Below are positions 7,875 through 16,875 of a DNA stretch of 64,000 nt, one piece after another. A program made the position numbers and the translations under genes. The DNA is from Planctomycetota bacterium (lineage in GTDB: Bacteria > Planctomycetota > PLA2), in NCBI GenBank assembly GCA_021776785.1, contig JAJFFF010000033.1, positions 62,001 to 126,000 of the forward strand, read 5' to 3'. The stretch's first letter is position 1. Each line of letters begins with the position of its first letter. The notes beneath the pieces are model-generated. The model saw only the letters and a program-made list of their open reading frames with translations, was not told the origin of the DNA and did no database searches.

Positions 7875-9319
7875 TTAAACATCACAATACGAAAGTGCTT
7901 CGCCGTGTGACACGTTTGGCAACGGTCGGCGTAGGGCACGGTCCCCGCAGAAGACCGGTGAATCTTCATCATGAACCCCTTCCCGGCGCACGATTGGCAC
8001 GTGCTTTCCTTGGGGTCGAGTACCTCAACCATGCCGCTTTTTTCGGCCCAGAACGCGTACATCCATTGACCGAGCTCGCTGTACTTGCGGCTGGCGACCT
8101 TGCGCTCCCACCACTTTTCACGCGTGAGCGCTTTCGAAGGCTTCGGGGGACGGGGTCCGTCCTTGCTCCGTTTCACCTTCGGAGCTTTCGACATGACGTC
8201 GCCGAGGTCGGCGACCACCACAAACGTCCCGTCGCGATAAAACGCGCGCTGGATCGAAGTTTTCGATCGGGCATTCCAGTACCGAAGAACGTCGTCGGCC
8301 GGAATCTCCAAGCGCGCGCCCACAGCCATGACCGCGAGGCGGCTGGCGGACTCGTCGGCCGACACTTCGCCGCCCGCGAACTCCTGCGCCTGGCGCAGCG
8401 TGAGCTCTTCGGTTTCCTTCACATGCTTGAGCAACACGTCTTTCACGGCATCGCGAACGAGGCGCGGGACGGACGTGGTGTAGTACTTGTCGCGTTTGGA
8501 GTCGCCGTCGGCTTGAATGCGTTCGGCCGCAGAAACCAAACTCTTGTCGGCGGCGTGCTTTTCGATGAACGCCTTGGCGAGGCGCGTTCCCTCGGAGAAC
8601 TTGTTGTAGTGGTACGCGCGCTTAATCATCTTGAGTTCGTCGCGCGCCGACTGGTTCGCGAGCAGCGTCTTTACGTTGCTCACGAGTCGCTCGAGCTTTT
8701 CGCGCGAGTAGGCCGGATCGTTGTATGACGCGGCTTTTTCGTAGTGCTCAAGCGCCGGCTCCAACGCATCCACCATGCGGCAGATTTCGGCGAGTTGGAA
8801 GTGTTTCCGCGCGCTATCGAGCGGCTCCGCTTCCTTCTTCTTCGCCGCGTAAATCTCCTCCGGCGTGTACACGGCAAGCGCGCTGATGCGGATGGCTTCC
8901 GGCCCGTCCTTGATGTCGGAGACGCGAATGATCCGATCGCCGTCGGACGTCTTGAGCTTGCAGACGCCTTCGCTCTTCCAGCTCTTGGCGTTGGTCAAAA
9001 GGCCCTGGAACAGCGATCCCGCTTTGTTGCGAATGCGATGACCGTCGATCAAGAGCGCTTCTTCTTCGGCCTCGGCGACCTCAAACCCGAGCTGCACGCG
9101 GAGTTCGCGCGCCTGATCAGCTTTGATCGCGCCCCACGGAATCGTCCGCTTCGCCCTGCTGCGCAGGTCGCGCAAGACCAAGTGTTCGTCGGTGCACTCG
9201 GCCTCCACGATGCGTCCGTAGACGCGGGGCCCGTTCTTGGGGTGAACGACGATCGGCTTGCCGGGTGCTGCACTCAGCAGCAGTGTCGGCACCAAAAGGG
9301 CAATCAGAAATCGGGTCAT
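7871..9319 (-). CDS. Exported protein with TPR-like helices and C-terminal Cys4 zinc-ribbon-like motif
   Basis: The 482-residue product has a signal peptide at about residues 1-18. A beta-rich domain follows (residues about 20-130; PRVYGRIVEAEC resembles a small barrel or SH3-like fold). Next come helical TPR-like segments (about 150-270) and then an unassigned region. The C-terminal 45 residues hold two cysteine pairs: CQSCAGKG matches the CxxCxGxG zinc motif of DnaJ, and CQTCH lies about 24 residues later. Zinc binding is inferred. A single c-type heme site at CQTCH is less likely, because the paired CxxC spacing fits a ribbon. It is the first gene of the coupled trio and lies just downstream of the pseudopilin operon. 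Its function is unknown. Confidence 0.6.
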   Translation of the reverse strand: MTRFLIALLVPTLLLSAAPGKPIVVHPKNGPRVYGRIVEAECTDEHLVLRDLRSRAKRTIPWGAIKADQARELRVQLGFEVAEAEEEALLIDGHRIRNKAGSLFQGLLTNAKSWKSEGVCKLKTSDGDRIIRVSDIKDGPEAIRISALAVYTPEEIYAAKKKEAEPLDSARKHFQLAEICRMVDALEPALEHYEKAASYNDPAYSREKLERLVSNVKTLLANQSARDELKMIKRAYHYNKFSEGTRLAKAFIEKHAADKSLVSAAERIQADGDSKRDKYYTTSVPRLVRDAVKDVLLKHVKETEELTLRQAQEFAGGEVSADESASRLAVMAVGARLEIPADDVLRYWNARSKTSIQRAFYRDGTFVVVADLGDVMSKAPKVKRSKDGPRPPKPSKALTREKWWERKVASRKYSELGQWMYAFWAEKSGMVEVLDPKESTCQSCAGKGFMMKIHRSSAGTVPYADRCQTCHTAKHFRIVMFK

Positions 9320-9354
9320 CTACTCGGCTCTCTCTCGTGGGACGCGCGTGCGCG

Positions 9355-9984
9355 TCACCGGTCGTCGCGCCCTTTGTCTCGGTCGCGTTTGGCCATGGAA
9401 GGACTCGCGAAATACTCGTGAACCGGAGTCCCGTCGCGCGTCAGCACGATCTTGTCGAACGGAAAAGACTCGTCTTTTTTGCCGCTCAAGCGAAAGATCT
9501 TGATCGTAGCGACCACGCTGGATCCCTTGACCGTTAACTCGTTGTCTTCAAATGTAACCTCGTACCGGAAGCCCGGAAACTTCCGGCCCGCCTCACGCAC
9601 CATCGGGTCGCCGCTTTGCCGCGTGACGTCGAGGTCGGTGAGGTCTGCCTTGATCGATTTCGGCAGACCGGGTTGGCCCGGTTTGACTTTGCTCGGATCG
9701 AAGCGGTTAAACACGATCTGAGCATGATCTTTGGCGTGGTTGAGAAGTTGGGTGATGCGGTTGTTCTCGACCCGGTCCACGTGGAAGCGCGCGGCTGCCA
9801 CGAATACGGAAAGAATCGAGGTTGCGCCGATCGCCAAGATGCTCATGGCGATGAGCACTTCGAGCAGCGTAAACCCACGCTTGCGCGGGCTGCGCGAAGC
9901 GATCACGGAATCGACGCCCTCATGGGCGCCTGCGTTGTCCGTACGGTGGCGGACGCTCGGTTTCCGGGTCATGAAGATTTCCAT
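9355..9984 (-). CDS. Type II secretion/type IV pilus minor pseudopilin (GspI/PilV-like)
   Basis: It carries a class III signal (KRG, then FTLLEVLIAMSILAIG) that prepilin peptidase would cut after Gly and N-methylate at Phe, with the conserved Glu at +5. The following 150 residues are the globular minor-pilin part. The ATG at 9984 gives a leader of nearly 40 residues. The GTG at 9906, with a GAGGG about ten bases upstream, would give a normal leader of about ten residues and is a real alternative. It is the last gene of the pilus/secretion operon, about 100 bases after the GspJ-like gene. Confidence 0.85.
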   Translation of the reverse strand: MEIFMTRKPSVRHRTDNAGAHEGVDSVIASRSPRKRGFTLLEVLIAMSILAIGATSILSVFVAAARFHVDRVENNRITQLLNHAKDHAQIVFNRFDPSKVKPGQPGLPKSIKADLTDLDVTRQSGDPMVREAGRKFPGFRYEVTFEDNELTVKGSSVVATIKIFRLSGKKDESFPFDKIVLTRDGTPVHEYFASPSMAKRDRDKGRDDR

Positions 9985-10089
9985 TCTACTACGAACTCGC
10001 GTGGAGAAGCCGGGCGGACGCGGCCCAAGCTGTCCTCATTTTGAGGCGCAGCTTGAAGCTCGTCGCGGCGGCATGCCTCGACGCTCGTA

Positions 10090-11325
10090 TCAGTTGTTGT
10101 CGTCGCGAAACGACGGAATCGTGATGGTGAAGTCGAACACCCGGCCGTACCGGACGCTCGCTCCCTCCGCGTGGTCTAACTTGGTGGTCCCGCGCATGCC
10201 GCGCCGGCTGATCAGGAACGTATCCCGAGCCTGACCGTCCCGCCGCCCGACTTCCACGAACTCAGGCCCAATCTTCATGAGGACGCCCTCGAGCGCACCG
10301 CGCCCGGTCGCGAACTCCGCCGTCAAGACCGTAAAGTCCTGCCCGTTCGGAGCGAGCCCTCGGGCCAACTCGTTTGTCTCCTCGGCCAACGCGAACTCCA
10401 CGCGCACCATACGGGGCCAGATGTCATCCGCGCTGAAGTTCAGCGACGTCTTGCCACGGGTCAGACGGAACCCTTTGTCGCCCCCTTCGGGCAACAGGCC
10501 ACGGGTCGAATCCCAGATCCGCGACGGACCGCAGGGCGGGCGTCGACCTTTCAGTGCGGTCGCATCGGTGGGCCGCTTGATCACGGTCGGATCGCCGCTG
10601 CTAAATTCCCATTTCGTCGTGTACTGCGTCCAGAAGTACGCATCGAACAACAAGACGTCTTGGAACATGGGCTGCGGCTGGATTTTGTCCACGACCTCGG
10701 CCAGTTCGTCATGGTTTGCGGGATCGAGCAGCGTGCCCTTGCCGCCGATGGGCGAACGATACGCACGGTACACGGTCCCGACACCCGGACGCTTTAAGTC
10801 CGGCAACCAAATCCACAGCACTTCGACGGCGCCGCCCGTCGGCAAGTGGTCGTTTTTCTTGAACTCGTCCTCGTCGTTCTTGCCATCGATGTACGACTCC
10901 GCCTTCGGGTTACGACCGGCGCGCAGCACGTATGTTTCGATTTCGGACAGTCCCGAGATCTCGCGCACAAACGCGAAGTACCGGCACCGGTAGACCTGGT
11001 CCCGAATCCGGTAGTCGTGATAGCCGCTCAGAAAACGGTTGGTCGGCGGAAGCGGGTCCGGTTCTTTTTCCGGATCCGGATTTTTGGCATCAAACGGACG
11101 CCGATCGCGCTGCGACGGAACCTGAACCATCCGCAGGTCCTCTTCAAGACGCGGCAGGCTCTGTTCGAGCCGATCCTCTTGTTGCGCACCGTGGTTGCCC
11201 CGGATCCACATGTCGACGCCGTTCTTCATGAGGAGCACGACGGCAAACCCGATGGCTGTGAACATGCTCATCGAGATCAGAATCTCGAGCAGCGTGAACC
11301 CGCGGTCTTTTCGTTGTCGTCGCAT
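10090..11325 (-). CDS. Minor pseudopilin, GspJ/PilW-like
   Basis: The 411-residue product begins with a class III leader (RKDRG followed by FTLLEILISMSMF). Its large C-terminal domain, over 350 residues, is much longer than typical GspJ (about 200). Three in-frame ATGs exist. The one at 11325 has GAGGA six bases upstream. The one at 11331 overlaps the upstream stop as ATGA, and the one at 11358 extends further into it. The domain is rich in beta structure, with an Asp/Pro-rich segment near residues 80-95. GspJ-type pseudopilins form the tip complex with GspI and GspK. No gspK is evident here. Confidence 0.85.
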   Translation of the reverse strand: MRRQRKDRGFTLLEILISMSMFTAIGFAVVLLMKNGVDMWIRGNHGAQQEDRLEQSLPRLEEDLRMVQVPSQRDRRPFDAKNPDPEKEPDPLPPTNRFLSGYHDYRIRDQVYRCRYFAFVREISGLSEIETYVLRAGRNPKAESYIDGKNDEDEFKKNDHLPTGGAVEVLWIWLPDLKRPGVGTVYRAYRSPIGGKGTLLDPANHDELAEVVDKIQPQPMFQDVLLFDAYFWTQYTTKWEFSSGDPTVIKRPTDATALKGRRPPCGPSRIWDSTRGLLPEGGDKGFRLTRGKTSLNFSADDIWPRMVRVEFALAEETNELARGLAPNGQDFTVLTAEFATGRGALEGVLMKIGPEFVEVGRRDGQARDTFLISRRGMRGTTKLDHAEGASVRYGRVFDFTITIPSFRDDNN

Positions 11326-11327
11326 GT

Positions 11328-12428
11328 TCATTCCTCGTCCGGCGTCTTGACGAAACACTCGCCGCTCATGGAAACCGTAACTAGGCGCCGAGCGCCAGCG
11401 CCGGTGCCGTCGTCACGCGGCATCTTGAACCAAAGACGCAACGGCTTGGAATGATGACGTGGATCCAAGCTCCGGTTGCGGAAGTAAATGTCCTCGCCGT
11501 CGGTGCGCACGTTTTCCTCCTCGTCGATCCACTGGATCTGCTCGGGGAGAACGAAACGGTCATCGTCATCTTCAAAAATGCCGGTGATTACGAGGCTGTC
11601 GAAGTCGCCTCCGAAGCCACCGCCGATGATGAACGGCTCGTCGTTAATCGGCATCTTGGTGTTCTTGTCCACGCGCTGGCCGCGCAAACGGCCGTCGACA
11701 TGAATCGTGAACGCTTTGCGGTCGTAGCTGATGCGGATCTTGTGCCAGCGGCCCGGAATCAAAGGCGCGCCCCACTCCGGCACGTCGGCTCCGTCGCGGG
11801 CGCCGGTGCGCAAGATCACGTCGTCGGTCCCGGCCCCTTCTTCCTCTTTTTTGCTCAGCTTGATTTTAGCTTCGATGCCGAAGCGACCATCGCCTTGCGT
11901 GGTGAGGTTGATGCGTAGCGGGTTGCCCTTTTGAAAGATGGTGCCCGAGCGGCCGATGCCCTCGGGAAGCCGGACGCGGCACTCGATCGAAAATCCATCG
12001 ACGAACTGCAACCAGGCCCGCGAGCCTAGGTTGATCGTGCTTCCGCTGCCGAAGCGAGCGAAACGCCCCTCGCTTGAGCTACGGGGATCGTCCAAGATTT
12101 CAACGCCGCCGCTGTTTTTCAATTCGATCGGCTCGGACGCGCGCTCCATGTCTTCGCACGGCCAGTGAAACACTTGGCGCTGGCGAACGGAACGAATCAC
12201 CACGCGGCCGTCGCTGGTGTTGCGCAACGTCAAGTACGCTCGCGACGAGCCATACGACTGATCGCGCGCGCTGGCCAGAAGTGACGCCGCTTTATTGCTC
12301 GTTTGGAGCAACAGGTTGCCGCGCCCGGCCTTCTGGATAAATCCGATACTCATCCCCATGAGCGCGCCCACGAGTGTGAGTACGACGAGGACTTCAATGA
12401 GCGTGAAGGCTTGATCGCGACGACGCAC
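11328..12428 (-). CDS. GspH-like pseudopilin with inserted LamG/concanavalin-like domain
   Basis: The 366-residue product has a prepilin leader (RRRDQ, then AFTLIEVLVVLTLVGALMG). About 60 residues of pilin helix and sheet follow. A domain at about residues 85-265 then has the order of LamG jelly rolls: DGFSIECRVRLP, a GTIFQKGN strand, GRWHKIRISYD, FTIHVDGRLRGQ and a closing GGDFDSLVITG. Ordinary GspH is about 150-190 residues. The GTG at 12428 is preferred because GGTGA lies five bases upstream and the leader then mirrors that of the neighbouring GspG (MNKRDQGF). An ATG at 12488 is open but would overlap gspG by about 60 bases. LamG folds often bind glycans, so surface carbohydrate recognition is inferred. 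Confidence 0.85.
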   Translation of the reverse strand: MRRRDQAFTLIEVLVVLTLVGALMGMSIGFIQKAGRGNLLLQTSNKAASLLASARDQSYGSSRAYLTLRNTSDGRVVIRSVRQRQVFHWPCEDMERASEPIELKNSGGVEILDDPRSSSEGRFARFGSGSTINLGSRAWLQFVDGFSIECRVRLPEGIGRSGTIFQKGNPLRINLTTQGDGRFGIEAKIKLSKKEEEGAGTDDVILRTGARDGADVPEWGAPLIPGRWHKIRISYDRKAFTIHVDGRLRGQRVDKNTKMPINDEPFIIGGGFGGDFDSLVITGIFEDDDDRFVLPEQIQWIDEEENVRTDGEDIYFRNRSLDPRHHSKPLRLWFKMPRDDGTGAGARRLVTVSMSGECFVKTPDEE

Positions 12429-12429
12429 G

Positions 12430-13101
12430 CTATTCACCGGACTCGATCGTGAAGTTGACGATGTCATCGCCCTCGCTCGGATCCTCATCCTGAATCCCGT
12501 TTTCGCCGACCGAGATGAGCTGGTACGAACTCGCGTTGTACCAACTGCCGTCCGGCTTCTTCAGCGCCATCACTTCCACCTGTTCACCGTTTTGGTTGGT
12601 GATCGTGAAGGACTCGCCGTAGCGGTTCTTGTTGATGTAGACAATGGTGTTGCCGTACGCATCGAGCAGCTCGGTGGCGGCGTCGGACGATGAGCCATCC
12701 GGAATCGAGTTCCAGCTGTCCTCGTCTACGTTCGCATACGGTTGCTCCACGGGGAGGTCGCCGTCGCCGAGCGGCGCCGAGAAGTCGGGATGGCGCAGCG
12801 CCACCAGAAGACACTCGGCCGACTCGTTCACGGCGTTGTTATCGGTGAGCGCCAGCGACTTCCATCGCGACCCCGCCTTGTTCAGCTCTGCAATGGTGCT
12901 GGGCGGTAGACGTCGAAACTCGCTCTTGTACCGCTCAATCGAGTTGGGCAAAAACGTCTTCACGAGGTTCTCGGACATGCTCTTTTTCTGATGCGACGCG
13001 GAGCGCAGCACCAGGACCGAGACCAGCCCCATGAGCACACCGAGGATCGACACAACGACGAGCACCTCAATGAGAGTGAAACCTTGATCGCGCTTGTTCA
13101 T
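12430..13101 (-). CDS. Major pseudopilin, GspG-like
   Basis: The protein has 223 residues with a leader MNKRDQG and then FTLIEVLVVVSILGVLMGL, the class III cleavage site with Glu at +5. The C-terminal half has DAYGNTIVYINK, the counterpart of the GspG DPWGNPY motif, and a Ser/Asp-rich stretch before it. The ATG at 13101 has GTGAG seven bases upstream. A GTG at 13113 that overlaps the preceding stop as GTGA is the alternative. In T2SS this protein builds the pseudopilus shaft. It lies between the TPR/PilO/PilM platform genes and the minor pseudopilins. Confidence 0.9.
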   Translation of the reverse strand: MNKRDQGFTLIEVLVVVSILGVLMGLVSVLVLRSASHQKKSMSENLVKTFLPNSIERYKSEFRRLPPSTIAELNKAGSRWKSLALTDNNAVNESAECLLVALRHPDFSAPLGDGDLPVEQPYANVDEDSWNSIPDGSSSDAATELLDAYGNTIVYINKNRYGESFTITNQNGEQVEVMALKKPDGSWYNASSYQLISVGENGIQDEDPSEGDDIVNFTIESGE

Positions 13102-13109
13102 GGAAAATC

Positions 13110-16001
13110 TCACTTATTGGATTGGGACTGGGTGAGCACAACCTTGGTCACCTTGAGGCCCTTGGGGTAATCGGTTCCGTCGGGTCCTTCTGACCACAGA
13201 ACGATGTTCATGCTTCGGGAGCCGCGAAAGACCGACGAGCGTTCCGCCAGGTTCTTATCGCCAAACTCTTGCTGAAACACATTGACGCCGTTAAGCAACA
13301 GGATGAACCGACCCTGACGGCGTTCGCGTCCCGTTCCTTGCAGCTTCAAGTGCAACGTGAAGTCGCCGGTCGGCCACTTGACTTGGGTGAGCTCGACGTA
13401 CGCACGTCCGCGCACCTTCTTAATGCTGTCGTGCTCCGCGCCTTCGATGAGCACTTCCATGTTGCCCGTGCGGCCCTTGCGTCGCACTTGGATTCCCGTC
13501 CACTTGTCGCGACTTGATTTGGCCAGGAGCCCCACGCCGACCGTGTGTTGGCCGTCGGGAATGGCGCCTTGGACTTTGAGCTCGTAAAAGCGACTCGCGT
13601 TGATGCCGCCGCCTTTCGCGGGGTACATCGCGGACGAGAAGTTCAGCGGCAACCAGGGCGAGATATCGCCGCCCTTGAAATCAACGGTGCCGCCAAAGAC
13701 CAATGCTCCGCCGCGGACGCGCACGTCCGCCGGAGCAATCCGCTTGATCTTCCAATCGCGCGCCGTCCCGCCAAACGTCCACGTTAGATCCACCTTGGTT
13801 TCGTTCTCTCGAACGATCGCCAGGCACTGCGTCGCGTAGGCGTAGACCGGATGCTGAAGAAGCTGCTGCTCGGGCGTACCCGGCGGCGACAGGTCCACAA
13901 CCGACTGGCGCACACCCTGAAGCTTCGCCTTTACCTTGCGCTCTTCCTCCGACTTGTCGCGATACGACAGTCCGGCGCGCGCGGCGGCCGCCCACAGCGG
14001 CAGGTTGGCGTCACCCGCAGCCTTCAGCGAAGCCGAACGAGCAAACATCTTGTCCGCAAGGCTGTTGCTGACGCCGGATTGCACCAACTGCTCGGGCGGC
14101 AATCCCATCAGGAAGCGGCCCAGCACGTAAGGCAGGAGCGCATCCTTCGGATTCAATTCGACGGCCTTACGCAGATGCGCAACCGCCGCTTTGATCGTAC
14201 TGACTTCACTCTCCCCCTCTTCGACCCGCCGTGACTCCACCATCCCCAGCCGCGCAATCGCGACCCGGTAGCGGTGGTCATCATCGAGCACGGCACGATA
14301 CAACTCAGCAGCCCCGGTGAGGTCGCCGGCTTTCTCTTTCGCATAGCCGTGGAAGAAGCGAACCAGGAGGTTGGCCGGGAACGTGTCCGTGGCCAATGTG
14401 TTGAGTGTCGCTGCGGCGGACTCGTCGCCCGCTTCCAGCTTGCCGACCGCCACGGCGAGTTGCGGGATCACCGCGTTGTCCACGGCGTCGAGTTCCAATG
14501 CGCGGTCGAAACACAGCTTGGCGTCGTTTAGCCGACCTTGCACCATCAACGCGAGGCCAAGATCGCTGTACGCTGTGGAACGCCCGGGATCCGCACGGAC
14601 GGCTTCCAGGAACGAACGTTCCGCGACCGCAGCGTCCCCTTGTGCATAGGCTGCCGCGCCCAATATCTGGTGTGCCTCGGCACCCATTTCGCCGCCGGTG
14701 CGACCCTGCGCCCGGCGCACGGCCTCGTCAAAGTCACCCTTCGCGAGAGCGACGCGCGCGTGAAGGAGATCGGCCGCGGCGCCGCCGCCGATACTTCCCG
14801 CCGCCAATACTTGGCCGGCTTCCGCGACGTTCCCCATCGCCAACAGCACTTCGACGCGACGACGCTGCGCGTACGCACTGCGCGGCGCGCGTTCGAACAT
14901 GGCCGCAGCGAGTTGCTGCAAGTTGAACGAACGACTCGACAAGATGTTGCCGAGGTAGACAAGGACGTCTTCCTCCTGCGGGAACTTGTCCAAGTGTTCG
15001 ATGGCGAGGCTTAGGACCTGCTCCTGCCGGTTCAGCCGGTTGGCCGCGTCCATCATCTTGAGCAAGATCGGTTTCAGCGCGACGCGGTCCGCTTCCGGCA
15101 CGCGTGCTTTCGCGTCACCCAAGAGAAACAGCGCCCACTGCAAGAGCACGTTGTTCTTCTCGTTCACGCCCGCTTGCAAGAGCTGGCCGCCCTTGCGCTC
15201 GCGCTCCTTAAATCCGGCGGACGGTAGCCGCACCGCGACAAGCATGCCGCGCCACCAACCCGTTTCGCCGCCCTCCGGATGGCCAATCTGCAGTCCTCCC
15301 AACTGAGCGGGGAACTGGAGCCACGTCTTGCCTTGCTCTTTTCCGCCGATCCGAATGCGCACCTGCACTTCGGTCACGCCTTCATTGGCGGCCGCTTGCG
15401 GATTCACAGCCAGCATCGCGGTGAGTCGATGGAACTCAGAATTCAGCGCCTCGGCGCCAACCTCCGGCAGGCTGCGCGGTGTTTCCAGCACTTTGCCGTT
15501 CACGCGCAGTGCGACGACACGGCCTTTTTGCTGTTGGCCGAACGCGTTCCATTCATCGATGCGCAAGCCGGCCTTGTCTCCGGCCGCACCGACTGCGGCA
15601 CGATTGGGCGCGGCGGGAAGCGACAGCGTCCCGTCTTCGCCGGCCTTGGTGTAAGGACGACGCAACGCTCCGTAGCGATCTACACTCACGCTCCGCGACG
15701 TCGGCAGCCACAGGCTCGGCAACGCGCGAGCCGCTAGCTTCGGCACGTCGGGTTTGCTCTCGTCGGGATCGTGGAGTGTCGGCCGCGGGTGCGGCTCTTC
15801 GTTCGTGATGCGCGTGAACACACCGCGACCCGACGTCCGCACGTTCACGGTCGCGTAGTCCGCGCTGCCGGCTTCGTACGAAGTGAGCACCGCCTTGTTC
15901 GGCTTCGGGTCACCGCTGAGGTCGGGCTTCTCGCGCATCACCAACGCCCAAAGCGCAATGATCGCTAAGACCCCGACGAAGAGAATTCGCTCGCGGTTCA
16001 T
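13110..16001 (-). CDS. Membrane-anchored TPR protein with C-terminal beta-sandwich, pilus/secretion operon
   Basis: This is a 963-residue protein with one N-terminal membrane helix (about residues 5-21). A LamG-like or unassigned beta region at about 95-270 (ALRVNGKV; WWRGMLVAVRLP) follows. TPR repeats run from about 290 to 660, for example the DPGRSTAYSDLGLALMVQG and NPKDALLPYVLGRFLMGL units. The last 230 residues are a predicted jelly roll (TWTFGGTARDWK, FYELKVQG, FILLLNGVNVFQQEF). It is coupled to the PilO-like gene by a four-base overlap. It takes the place where PilP or PilF-type partners are expected, so a scaffold role between inner membrane and secretin is inferred. No known family of this architecture comes to mind. 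Confidence 0.7.
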   Translation of the reverse strand: MNRERILFVGVLAIIALWALVMREKPDLSGDPKPNKAVLTSYEAGSADYATVNVRTSGRGVFTRITNEEPHPRPTLHDPDESKPDVPKLAARALPSLWLPTSRSVSVDRYGALRRPYTKAGEDGTLSLPAAPNRAAVGAAGDKAGLRIDEWNAFGQQQKGRVVALRVNGKVLETPRSLPEVGAEALNSEFHRLTAMLAVNPQAAANEGVTEVQVRIRIGGKEQGKTWLQFPAQLGGLQIGHPEGGETGWWRGMLVAVRLPSAGFKERERKGGQLLQAGVNEKNNVLLQWALFLLGDAKARVPEADRVALKPILLKMMDAANRLNRQEQVLSLAIEHLDKFPQEEDVLVYLGNILSSRSFNLQQLAAAMFERAPRSAYAQRRRVEVLLAMGNVAEAGQVLAAGSIGGGAAADLLHARVALAKGDFDEAVRRAQGRTGGEMGAEAHQILGAAAYAQGDAAVAERSFLEAVRADPGRSTAYSDLGLALMVQGRLNDAKLCFDRALELDAVDNAVIPQLAVAVGKLEAGDESAAATLNTLATDTFPANLLVRFFHGYAKEKAGDLTGAAELYRAVLDDDHRYRVAIARLGMVESRRVEEGESEVSTIKAAVAHLRKAVELNPKDALLPYVLGRFLMGLPPEQLVQSGVSNSLADKMFARSASLKAAGDANLPLWAAAARAGLSYRDKSEEERKVKAKLQGVRQSVVDLSPPGTPEQQLLQHPVYAYATQCLAIVRENETKVDLTWTFGGTARDWKIKRIAPADVRVRGGALVFGGTVDFKGGDISPWLPLNFSSAMYPAKGGGINASRFYELKVQGAIPDGQHTVGVGLLAKSSRDKWTGIQVRRKGRTGNMEVLIEGAEHDSIKKVRGRAYVELTQVKWPTGDFTLHLKLQGTGRERRQGRFILLLNGVNVFQQEFGDKNLAERSSVFRGSRSMNIVLWSEGPDGTDYPKGLKVTKVVLTQSQSNK

Positions 16002-16873
16002 TTCTCTTCTACCTCGGCCTGCTTGAACGGAACTTCTGTGTTGATGGCTGTGGCCATGACTTCGAGTTGCACTTGGATGTGGTTAACGGGACGGCGCAAA
16101 CGGTCCACCCGGATGTGGCGAACGGTCACGCGCGGGAGCGTGTCCTCCAGCCGGTTCATCATCGACGTCAAACCCTTCTGGTCGCCGATGAATTCGATCT
16201 TGACGACATACTCGCGCAAGAAATCCGGGTTCGCTCCGGGGATAAGGTCGCGCACTTCGCCAGTCGTGATCCGCATACTCCGCACGGTATCGACGCGCGC
16301 ATCGAGCGCGTATCGCGCCACGCGCGCGGCGAGTTCCAACTGGAGAAGGTACTGGAGGAGCTCGGACTCCTTCACCTGAGTCAGGTTCTGGAAGCCGATC
16401 CCTTCATGGAAAACGATGTCGAGCTCGTTGCCTTCATCGAGCAGTTCCTCGCGCACGAGCAACCGGAGTTGCCCGAAACCACCGTTGAGGTTGTCGCGAA
16501 TGGCGCCGAGAAACGCACGCGCTTCCGTCGCTCGTTCGGCTTCGGTCTGCGGCGCGAAGCGTCGTGTGTAGCCCAGCGTTCGCTGAATGAGCGTGACCTC
16601 AAGGGAATCGTCCGCCGCGTCGAAACCGATCTGCCCGCTGATCGTCTTGACGTTTTGCGCCAAACGCTCTGCGTTGTTTTCGATCGAACGGATCTTTGAG
16701 ATCGGCGCGATCTTGAGTTTTTTGATCTTCGAGGTCAAGGCGCGGTTCTTCTTCATCGCGTCTTCCAAGTCGTCGCCGTAGGTAATCCCACGCGCGATCA
16801 AGATGACGAGGAAGATGCCTAAACCGGCGAGGACCTTAAGAATGAAGTCCTTGTGTTGGGCCCAAAAATCCAC
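15998..16873 (-). CDS. pilO: Type IV pilus/T2SS inner-membrane protein PilO-like
   Basis: The 291-residue product has a short cytoplasmic N-terminus and one membrane helix (about residues 12-29). A coiled-coil region follows (about 35-80), then a ferredoxin-like periplasmic domain including the FLREYVVKIEFIGDQKGLTSMMNRLE segment typical of PilO/GspM-type folds. It should pair with the PilN-like tail of the upstream PilM protein and connect the platform to the secretin. Gene order (PilM-PilN fusion, PilO, TPR, pseudopilins) supports this more than sequence identity does. It overlaps the TPR gene by four bases. Confidence 0.75.
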   Translation of the reverse strand: MDFWAQHKDFILKVLAGLGIFLVILIARGITYGDDLEDAMKKNRALTSKIKKLKIAPISKIRSIENNAERLAQNVKTISGQIGFDAADDSLEVTLIQRTLGYTRRFAPQTEAERATEARAFLGAIRDNLNGGFGQLRLLVREELLDEGNELDIVFHEGIGFQNLTQVKESELLQYLLQLELAARVARYALDARVDTVRSMRITTGEVRDLIPGANPDFLREYVVKIEFIGDQKGLTSMMNRLEDTLPRVTVRHIRVDRLRRPVNHIQVQLEVMATAINTEVPFKQAEVEEK

Positions 16874-16875
16874 AG

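Noticed and set aside
7871..8030. CQTCH as a c-type heme site in the 482-residue exported protein
   Set aside because: Only one CxxCH exists, and it pairs with CQSCAGKG in zinc-ribbon spacing; no distal Met or His context for a cytochrome domain is visible.
7293..9319. Four-base gene overlaps read as frameshifts or broken genes
   Set aside because: Each downstream frame has its own signal peptide or start motif; ATGA overlaps recur through the window and indicate translational coupling.
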